From contig CATIYU010000233.1 in NCBI GenBank assembly GCA_949739085.1, forward strand, positions 1 to 19,229: a DNA stretch of 19,229 nt, in the 5' to 3' direction. This document shows positions 14,213 to 19,229 of the stretch, piece by piece (position 1 is the first letter of the stretch; each line of letters opens with the position of its first letter). The notes under the pieces were generated by a model that saw nothing but the letters and a program-made list of their open reading frames with translations, ran no database searches and was not told where the DNA came from. The translations under genes were made by a program, and so were the position numbers. This DNA is from an uncultured Eubacteriales bacterium (GTDB lineage: Bacteria; Bacillota_A; Clostridia; Oscillospirales; Oscillospiraceae).

Positions 14213-14244
14213 CGTACCATGAGAACCACGGTTCTCATGGTACG
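14213..14244. repeat. Perfect 15-bp inverted repeat downstream of the arginine operon
   Basis: CGTACCATGAGAACC (14213-14227) is followed after only two bases by its exact reverse complement (14230-14244). There is no T run on either side. It could be an atypical terminator or mRNA 3'-end stabiliser for the arcA-arcB operon, or the trace of a small repeat element. Confidence 0.85.
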
Positions 14245-14245
14245 C

Positions 14246-14605
14246 GGCATTTGGGGCGGGAGGGGCCTCTGGATGCGATAGCGGCTGTTTTCCGCTTTGA
14301 AAGGAGATGGTCAAAATTTTTAGGCCGTATTCTTCTGCGTAAAGCGAGACGAACTCTTCCGCCAACAAGAACACTTTGATAGCGCCGCTTAGATTTTCGA
14401 GACGGTCAATGCTTCTCTTGTTTTCCTCCGCACCCCGCCCGAAATAGCTGTCCTTTACATAAAATTCCTTGGTTTCTGATAAAGCGCCAAATTTGTCTAG
14501 GACAAACTCCGGATTCTCCTCAGAAAAACGGCAGGTAACGCTCTGGGCGGTGTATTCTGCCTCCGGCTGCTTGCAGAAGATGGATTCGTTGGAGAATGTG
14601 TCCAT
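14246..14605 (-). other. Unrecognised minus-strand open frame, probably a gene fragment
   Basis: The minus strand is open from 14653 through the palindrome and on across the antisense of the cyclodeaminase gene. The first ~105 codons from the ATG at 14605 read like a genuine soluble protein, for example FSEENPEFVLDKFGALSETK, KRSIDRLENLSGAIKVFLLA and EEFVSLYAEEYGLKILTISF, with balanced acidic, aliphatic and aromatic residues and lower GC than the neighbours. After that the composition becomes Pro/His-rich, as in an antisense shadow. No convincing ribosome binding site precedes 14605, and a stop at 14654 blocks further extension. I do not recognise the family. A decayed or truncated gene is the simplest reading. 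The end given is nominal, set where the palindrome begins. Confidence 0.35.
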
Positions 14606-14687
14606 TGTTTTCGCCGCCCATCCGCTTTGCAAAAAGAGTCGGGACGTGTTAAGCTAAGCAAAACGCTATGTGATGAAGGGGCGGAAC

Positions 14688-14879
14688 ATGATGACCGGGG
14701 CAAGAAAAGCCATCCGGAGGGGGAGCGGGTCCTGCTGCTCCTCGCCGGGTTCTACCGGTGGTTACTGTATCGGACTGTCCACCGTGTGGACTGTTGCTGC
14801 CCGGCACAAGAGCCGCATTTCCAATCACTATGCGGACAGAATTACCACCTTTACCACTATGATTCCGCAGGTAAGCTGA
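14688..14879 (+). other. Possible small ORF upstream of spoVAC (63 residues)
   Basis: Two adjacent ATG codons at 14688 and 14691 follow GAAGGGGCGG, and the frame runs to 14879. The product is basic at the N-terminus, has a Cys/Ser/Gly-rich middle and ends in TTFTTMIPQVS. No homology is recognised and no motif is seen. It may be chance coding in the interval that separates the arginine operon from the spoVAC promoter. Confidence 0.2.
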
Positions 14880-14889
14880 CGCGCTTGTG

Positions 14890-14919
14890 TGTATATCTTC
14901 CACGCCCAGGGACATACTA
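14890..14919 (+). promoter_or_regulatory. Forespore sigma-G-like promoter of spoVAC
   Basis: TGTATA (14890-14895), a 17-base spacer and CATACTA (14913-14919). The -10 matches the sigma-G/sigma-F consensus core (CATACTA) and the -35 resembles TGAATA. spoVA genes are sigma-G targets in Bacillus and Clostridia. The predicted start point near 14926 would fall inside the Shine-Dalgarno sequence. Confidence 0.65.
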
Positions 14920-14938
14920 TGGCGGAGGAGTGATAACA

Positions 14939-15373
14939 ATGGAAATGTCCAAGCAGGAGTATCAAAAATTTGTTCAGGAGCGGGCCGAGAGTTCTCCGCT
15001 GGTGAAGGACTGCGCCCTGGCCTTTGTCATAGGCGGCGGCATCTGTGTGATCGGACAGCTCATCACAGACGGCTTCACATCTCTGGGGCTGGACAAAACC
15101 GACGCTGGCACTGCCACAGCCATCTCGCTAGTGTTCCTCTCGGCCCTGCTAACGGGCCTAAACCTGTACAACAAGCTGGCCCGGTATGGCGGTGCGGGTA
15201 CCCTGGTGCCCATTACAGGTTTTGCCAATGCGGTGGTCTCTCCAGCTATTGATTTCAAAAGCGAGGGGTTTGTCACTGGCATGGCCTCAAAGATGTTCAC
15301 AGTGGCGGGGCCAGTGATTGTCTTCGGCGTGACAGCCAGCGTGGTCTATGGCGTGGTGTTAATGCTTCTGTAA
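14939..15373 (+). CDS. spoVAC: Stage V sporulation protein SpoVAC
   Basis: A 144-residue integral membrane protein of the spore inner membrane. SpoVAC forms a mechanosensitive channel used for uptake and release of Ca-dipicolinic acid. After a short charged N-terminus come conserved SPLVKDCALAFVIGGGICVIG (19-39), GLDKTDAGTATAISLVFLSALLTG (50-73) and the family hallmark RYGGAGTLVPITGFANAVVSPAIDFKSEGFVTGM, ending in a hydrophobic helix. Length matches the family. GGAGGAG precedes the ATG by 8 bases, and a sigma-G-like promoter lies just upstream. The usual partners spoVAD and spoVAE do not follow. The gene is closed by a strong terminator, so here it is monocistronic and its partners must be elsewhere. 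Confidence 0.95.
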   Translation: MEMSKQEYQKFVQERAESSPLVKDCALAFVIGGGICVIGQLITDGFTSLGLDKTDAGTATAISLVFLSALLTGLNLYNKLARYGGAGTLVPITGFANAVVSPAIDFKSEGFVTGMASKMFTVAGPVIVFGVTASVVYGVVLMLL

Positions 15374-15415
15374 GCAAAAAAGCCGAGAGGGGTCCTGGCC
15401 CTCCGGCTTTTTTGC
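15374..15415 (+). terminator. Rho-independent terminator of spoVAC
   Basis: A GCAAAAAAGCCG...GAGGG stem pairs with CCCTC-CGGCTTTTTTGC (15374-15391 with 15398-15415, one bulged base), ending in six T. The symmetric A and T runs make it potentially bidirectional. Confidence 0.92.
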
Positions 15416-15488
15416 TCATCTTATTTCCTTAAATTACTTTGATAAATTTGGCGGAAAATATTTGAATGTTCGGCTGTATAATCCGCTT

Positions 15489-15660
15489 GCCGTTGGGAGA
15501 GCAGCGGCAAGTGCTTTCCCCCCGCTGGCTCCTATTAGCCCTGCCTACTTGTTAGGCAGGGTGTTCCCTTTACCTTTCCAAAGGGTTCCATAAAGGCGAA
15601 TCGCTTTGCGGAGGCTCTGGAACCCGAACCATTCCTCCTCTGGTAGGGTCTCAATATAAT
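15489..15660 (+). ncRNA. Candidate structured non-coding RNA (6S-like architecture, family unproven)
   Basis: About 170 bases dense in perfect pairings. TTGGGA (15493-15498) pairs with TCTCAA (15649-15654) as a closing stem. CAGCGG (15502-15507) pairs with CCGCTG (15522-15527). CCCTGCCTA (15539-15547) pairs with TAGGCAGGG (15553-15561). GGGTTCC (15583-15589) pairs with GGAACCC (15619-15625). GGAGG (15610-15614) pairs with CCTCC (15635-15639). CTTGCCG (15486-15492) with CGGCAAG (15505-15511) is an alternative to the second stem. A perfect TATAAT (15477-15482) lies 7 bases upstream of the proposed 5' end, though no good -35 is visible. The closed outer stem with internal hairpins and the length resemble 6S RNA. 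Other clostridial orphan RNA families are equally possible. No protein-like frame is evident. Confidence 0.5.
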
Positions 15661-15681
15661 AAAAACAGGAGCATTTTTGAT

Positions 15682-15930
15682 ACCGATATAGGGACCGAGG
15701 AACTAGGCCATTTGGAGATGGTGGGTACGATTGTCCACCAGCTGACGAGGAACCTCTCCGACGACCAGATTAAGTCTGCTGGCTTTGACGCCTACTTTGT
15801 TGATCACACGGCCGGCGTGTACCCCACCGCCGCCTCCGGCGCTCCCTGGAGCGCTGCCACCATGCAGGTTACCGGCGACATGATTGCCGACCTGACAGAG
15901 GACCTGGCAGCAGAGGGGGCGGCGGCGTAA
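15682..15930 (+). pseudogene. cotJC: Truncated cotJC (spore-coat manganese catalase) remnant
   Basis: The translation TDIGTEELGHLEMVGTIVHQLTR, then DAYFVDHTAGVYPTAASG, then IADLTEDLAAE is clearly the central part of CotJC/manganese catalase, including the metal-ligand segment TEELGHLE. An intact CotJC has ~190 residues. Here the first ~50-60 (with the first metal ligand) are missing, and the preceding in-frame codons (NRSIF) are unrelated. The C-terminus stops at a TAA after DLAAEGAAA, before the remaining family residues that normally follow. The only start codons are a TTG at 15712 and ATG at 15718, inside the conserved core, without a ribosome binding site. No cotJA or cotJB is nearby. It is most simply a decayed fragment. 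The upstream breakpoint falls just after the candidate RNA. Confidence 0.85.
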
Positions 15931-15979
15931 GAACAACCTGTCTGGCTATGCGCGGCGGATAGTTTTCAAAGGTTTCGCG

Positions 15980-16008
15980 TTGACTTTTGTCAAAAACTTC
16001 TATATACT
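15980..16008 (+). promoter_or_regulatory. Strong vegetative promoter for pepF
   Basis: TTGACT (15980-15985), a 17-base spacer and TATACT (16003-16008). The -35 box is part of the dyad TTGAC-TTTT-GTCAA (15980-15993), which could be a protein-binding site. Confidence 0.85.
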
Positions 16009-16018
16009 GCTAGGGAAG

Positions 16019-16040
16019 GAATTTCACTGGGGTGAAATTC
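16019..16040 (+). repeat. 9-bp inverted repeat in the pepF leader
   Basis: GAATTTCAC (16019-16027) and GTGAAATTC (16032-16040) are exact reverse complements separated by TGGG. It lies just downstream of the promoter -10, at the expected 5' end of the mRNA, so it could be an operator or a leader hairpin. Confidence 0.8.
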
Positions 16041-16066
16041 ACCAACTTTGAGAGGAGTACCGGAAT

Positions 16067-17866
16067 ATGGAACTGATAATGCGAAAGGATGTACCTGTTG
16101 AGCTGACATGGGATCTGACCGCCCTGTACAACGACGAGGCGAAGCTGGATGCGGACCTGGAAAAAATCCGCCGTCTGACAAACGAGATTGAGAGGGAGTT
16201 CAAGGGGAAGCTGACCACTGCGGCGGCCATCCAGTCCTGCCTGGACAAGTACCGGGAGCTGGAAGAGTTTGTGATTATCGCGGCCAATTACTGCAATCTG
16301 TCCGCCTCTGTGGACTACAGCGACGCCGCCCTCCAGGAGCGGGACGAGTCCTTTAACCGGCTCTACGCCCAGATGGCCAGCCGCCTGAGCTTTATCGACA
16401 GCGAAATTCTGGACCAGGACGAGGCTCTGCTGCGGGAGGCCGCCGCCCAGGAGGGCCCTAACCAGCCCTACCTGAAGGACATGCTCCTCCAAAAGCCCTA
16501 CCGGCTCCAGCCAGAGACTGAGCGGGTGTTGGCGGCGCTGAGCCCTTCCCTCAACGCCCCCCATCAGATCTACAACATGGCAAAGCTGGCGGACATGCGC
16601 TTCCCATCCTTCCAAGCGGGGGGAGAGACCTTTCCCCTGAGCTACTCCCTCTTTGAGGACGACTACGCCTATGACCCCCGCACAGAGGTGCGCCGGGCGG
16701 CCTTCGCGGCCTTCTCCGGGAAAATCCGGGAGTATGAGAACGTAACCGCCGCCGCCTATCAGACCAATGTGCAAACAGAGAAGATCATGTCCACTCAGCG
16801 GGGCCACGCCTCCGTTTTTGACAGCCTCCTCCTCTGGCAGAAGGTATCTCGGGAGATGTACGACCGGCAGATCGACCTTATCATGGAGAAGCTGGCCCCC
16901 CATATGCGCAAATACGCCCAGCTGCTGCAAAAGGTTCACGGCCTGGACCGCATGACCTACGCGGACTTGAAGCTGCCTCTGGACCCGTCCTTCGCCCCGC
17001 AGGTGACCATGGAGGAGGCGGAAAAGTACGTAGTGGACGGTCTCTCCATTCTGGGGGAGGACTACCGGGAAATGGTCCGCACCGCCTTCCGGGAGCGGTG
17101 GATGGATTTTGCCCAAAACCATGGGAAGTCTACTGGTGGATTCTGCGCCAGCCCCTACGGCAGCCACTCCTTTATTCTGCTCAACTGGCACGGGCGCATG
17201 GCGGACGTGTTCACTCTGGCCCACGAGTTGGGCCACGCGGGCCATTTCCGGGCCTGCAACGCGGCGCAGTCCGTCTTCGGCACCGGCGTGTCCTCCTACT
17301 TCGTGGAGGCCCCCTCCACTATGAACGAGCTGCTCATGGCCCACTACCTGCTGAAAACAAACCCGGACAAGCGGTTCCGCCGCTGGGTCATCAGCTGTAT
17401 GGTGGGCAATACCTACTACCACAATTTCGTCACCCATCTGCTGGAGGCGGCCTACCAGCGGGAGGTGTACCGCATTGTGGACGCCGGCGGCGGCGTCCAG
17501 GCGGAGACGCTCAGCCAGATTATGCGGGACACTCTGCACAAGTTCTGGGGTGACGCCGTGGAGCTCACCGATGGCGCGGAGCTGACCTGGATGCGCCAGC
17601 CCCACTACTATATGGGCCTCTATTCCTACACCTACAGCGCCGGCCTCACGGTGGCCACCCAGGCCTGCAAGCGCATTGAGGCCGAGGGACAGCCCGCCGT
17701 GGAGGACTGGAAGCGGGTGCTGGCCGCCGGAGGAACCAAGACGCCTCTGGAGCTGGCCCAGATGGCCGGTGTGGACATCTCCACCGGCGCTCCGCTGCTG
17801 GACACCATTGAGACGGTAGGCGGTCTTGTCAATGAGATCTGCCGCCTGACAGAGGAGCTGGCGTAA
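16067..17866 (+). CDS. pepF: Oligoendopeptidase F
   Basis: A 599-residue zinc metallopeptidase of family M3B that cleaves short peptides in the cytoplasm. The zinc site is complete: TLAHELGHAGH with H386, E387 and H390, and the third ligand E414 in SYFVEAPSTMNE, at the spacing typical of M3. The N-terminal helical domain (~10-200, beginning DVPVELTWDLTALY) and the late motif RQPHYYMGLYSYTYSAGL also match the family, and the length of ~600 is normal. The start at 16067 has GAGAGGAG upstream with good spacing, and an in-frame ATG at 16079 is a less likely alternative. It is transcribed from the strong promoter at 15980, through a leader containing a 9-bp inverted repeat. No clear U-run terminator follows. 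Confidence 0.97.
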   Translation: MELIMRKDVPVELTWDLTALYNDEAKLDADLEKIRRLTNEIEREFKGKLTTAAAIQSCLDKYRELEEFVIIAANYCNLSASVDYSDAALQERDESFNRLYAQMASRLSFIDSEILDQDEALLREAAAQEGPNQPYLKDMLLQKPYRLQPETERVLAALSPSLNAPHQIYNMAKLADMRFPSFQAGGETFPLSYSLFEDDYAYDPRTEVRRAAFAAFSGKIREYENVTAAAYQTNVQTEKIMSTQRGHASVFDSLLLWQKVSREMYDRQIDLIMEKLAPHMRKYAQLLQKVHGLDRMTYADLKLPLDPSFAPQVTMEEAEKYVVDGLSILGEDYREMVRTAFRERWMDFAQNHGKSTGGFCASPYGSHSFILLNWHGRMADVFTLAHELGHAGHFRACNAAQSVFGTGVSSYFVEAPSTMNELLMAHYLLKTNPDKRFRRWVISCMVGNTYYHNFVTHLLEAAYQREVYRIVDAGGGVQAETLSQIMRDTLHKFWGDAVELTDGAELTWMRQPHYYMGLYSYTYSAGLTVATQACKRIEAEGQPAVEDWKRVLAAGGTKTPLELAQMAGVDISTGAPLLDTIETVGGLVNEICRLTEELA

Positions 17867-17967
17867 GCGCGCCGGTCCTTTGGTCCGGCGAAGCCGGATT
17901 ATGGAAACGATACGCGGAACCGGCGGCACGCCAGAAGCGAGGCCCGCTGGCCGGTAAGGAGGGCCTT

Positions 17968-19229
17968 ATGGATACGCTCAACTTTCTGCCTGTAAGCGCG
18001 GAGGACATGCACAGCCGGGACTGGTGGTACTATGACTTCCTGGTGGTCACGGCCGACGCCTACGTGGACCACCCCAGCTTCGGCACAGCCATTATCGCCC
18101 GCTGCCTGGAGGCGGAGGGGTATCGGGTGGCGGTACTGGCCCAGCCGGACTGGCACAGCGCCGGGGCGTTCCGGGAGATGGGCGCGCCCCGCTTCGGTGT
18201 TTTTATCGGCGGCGGGAATATCGACTCCATGGTGGCCCACTACACCGCCGCCAAAAAGCGCCGCTCCAGCGACGCCTACAGCCCCGGGAACAAAATGGGC
18301 CTGCGCCCAGACCGGCCCACCATCGTCTACGCGGGCCGCGCCCGGGAGGCGTTTCCTGGAGTCCCCATCATCATCGGCGGCCTGGAGGCCAGCCTGCGCC
18401 GCTTCGCTCACTACGACTATTGGGACGGCAAGGTTCGCCGGTCCATCCTCTTCGACACGGGGGCGGACCTGCTGGTCTATGGTATGGGGGAGCGGGCCAC
18501 CCGGGAGATTGCGGGCCGCCTGCGCCGGGGTGAGCCGGTAAAAAACCTCACAGACATCCGGGGGACGGCCTACGCGGCCAAGATCCCCCACTGCGCCTTT
18601 GAGAGCGTGGAGGTCCCCTCCTTTGAAAGTGTCTGCGAGGACAAACGGGACTACGCTCTGGCCACGCAAATCGAATATGAGGAGCACGACGCCGTCCGGG
18701 GCAAAGCGGTGCTCCAGAGGCACGGAGAGCAGGTCCTGGTGGTCAATCCACCGGCCATGCCCCTGAACCAGGAGGAACTGGACTCTGTCTATGCCCTGCC
18801 CTACGCCCGGGAGGTCCACCCCATGTACGCCCCGTTGGGCGGCGTGGCGGCCATTGAGGAGGTCCGCTTCTCAGTGACCCACAACCGGGGGTGCTTTGGG
18901 GGGTGCAACTTCTGCTCCCTGGCCTTCCACCAGGGCCGCATGGTCACCTCCCGCAGCCACGAGAGCGTCCTCCGGGAGGTGGAGGGGTTCACCCGGGCCC
19001 CCCTCTTCAAGGGCTACGTCCACGACGTGGGAGGCCCCTCCGCCAACTTCCGCCACCCCTCCTGCCGGCAGCAGCGCAAGAACGGCATGTGCAAAAACCG
19101 CTCCTGCCTGGCCCCCACGCCCTGCAAGAATCTGGACCCCAGTCACGCCGACTATTTGGCCCTGCTGCGGAAGGTCCGGGCGGTGCCGGGGGTAAAGAAG
19201 GTGTTCGTCCGCAGCGGCATCCGGTTCGA
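17968..19229 (+). CDS. YgiQ family radical SAM protein (3' end outside window)
   Basis: The first 420 residues of a UPF0313/YgiQ protein, a radical S-adenosylmethionine enzyme of unknown reaction that is usually ~600 residues. The family start DTLNFLPVSAEDMHSRDWWY is followed by a B12-binding-like N-terminal domain (DFLVVTADAYVDHPSFGTA, GGLEASLRRFAHYDYW). The cluster-binding motif is CFGGCNFCSL with C309, C313 and C316. Downstream is a second cysteine group (CRQQRKNGMCKNRSCLAPTPC), conserved in this family. The start is set by TAAGGAGGG 6 bases upstream. The frame stays open to the last base, so the C-terminal part lies beyond the window. The 101 bases between pepF and this gene hold only a weak hairpin (CGCCGG...CCGGCG) without a T run, so co-transcription with pepF is possible. 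Confidence 0.95.
   Translation, partial: MDTLNFLPVSAEDMHSRDWWYYDFLVVTADAYVDHPSFGTAIIARCLEAEGYRVAVLAQPDWHSAGAFREMGAPRFGVFIGGGNIDSMVAHYTAAKKRRSSDAYSPGNKMGLRPDRPTIVYAGRAREAFPGVPIIIGGLEASLRRFAHYDYWDGKVRRSILFDTGADLLVYGMGERATREIAGRLRRGEPVKNLTDIRGTAYAAKIPHCAFESVEVPSFESVCEDKRDYALATQIEYEEHDAVRGKAVLQRHGEQVLVVNPPAMPLNQEELDSVYALPYAREVHPMYAPLGGVAAIEEVRFSVTHNRGCFGGCNFCSLAFHQGRMVTSRSHESVLREVEGFTRAPLFKGYVHDVGGPSANFRHPSCRQQRKNGMCKNRSCLAPTPCKNLDPSHADYLALLRKVRAVPGVKKVFVRSGIRF

Noticed and set aside
14627..14938. A ~100-codon N-terminal extension of SpoVAC
   Set aside because: SpoVAC homology and the family's normal length begin at 14939, where there is a good ribosome site. The sigma-G-like promoter lies inside the extension.
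16010..17929. A ~640-codon open frame on the minus strand across pepF
   Set aside because: It is an antisense shadow of pepF. Its product is rich in Val/Gly/His/Leu, has no motifs or ribosome site, and arises from GC-rich third codon positions. Similar long antisense frames over arcA, arcB and the cyclodeaminase gene were rejected for the same reason.
17867..17967. Hairpin CGCCGG...CCGGCG after pepF as a terminator
   Set aside because: The stem is interrupted by T-T mismatches and there is no T run afterwards, so I would not call it a terminator.
1..19229. CRISPR arrays, insertion sequences, prophage genes, tRNA or rRNA genes
   Set aside because: No regularly spaced direct repeats, transposase or integrase motifs, or tRNA/rRNA sequence blocks were seen on either strand when reading by eye.

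Overview
The window is GC-rich chromosomal DNA from a Gram-positive, endospore-forming anaerobe of the Clostridia. Its high GC, purine-rich Shine-Dalgarno sequences, spoIIA operon, spoVAC, ECF riboflavin transporter and arginine deiminase genes fit a gut Oscillospiraceae-type genome (Flavonifractor/Pseudoflavonifractor-like). That genus-level guess is inference. The region is mostly ordinary housekeeping and sporulation DNA. I see no prophage, CRISPR array, insertion sequence, rRNA or tRNA gene.

Layout. 1-470: the 3' end of tuf (EF-Tu) and its terminator. 493-2912, minus strand: trmO (tRNA t6A37 methylation), a DUF3810 membrane metalloprotease-like protein, and a SLOG/DUF1273 protein. 2947-4014, plus strand: back-to-back promoters, an FMN riboswitch and the riboflavin ECF S-component ribU. 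4125-4589: an XRE-type regulator. 4644-7560: an operon of nnrD (NAD(P)HX repair), a LolA/GerS-like lipoprotein and alr (alanine racemase). 7602-9067, minus strand: spoIIAA-spoIIAB-sigF, the first forespore sigma-factor switch. 9203-9878: queH (queuosine). 9878-10651, minus strand: an unrecognised coiled-coil protein. 10768-14182: arcA, an ornithine carbamoyltransferase and a TIGR00300-type ornithine cyclodeaminase-like enzyme. 14183-14938: poorly conserved DNA with a perfect 15-bp palindrome and an unrecognised minus-strand open frame. 14890-15415: solitary spoVAC with a sigma-G-like promoter. 15477-15660: a highly structured, apparently non-coding stretch. 15682-15930: a broken cotJC (spore-coat manganese catalase) remnant. 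15980-17866: pepF. 17968-end: a YgiQ-type radical SAM protein, cut by the window edge.

How the genes relate. Several touch sporulation or germination: the spoIIA operon, spoVAC (dipicolinate channel), the GerS-like lipoprotein next to alr (D-/L-alanine germinant balance) and the cotJC relic. The arginine cluster reads as a short catabolic route, arginine to citrulline to ornithine to proline, because the third gene is an ornithine cyclodeaminase-like protein where carbamate kinase is usual.

The best candidates for something new are the structured RNA between spoVAC and the cotJC relic, and the three-gene arginine-to-proline operon. Nothing here clearly constitutes a new defence or mobile system.
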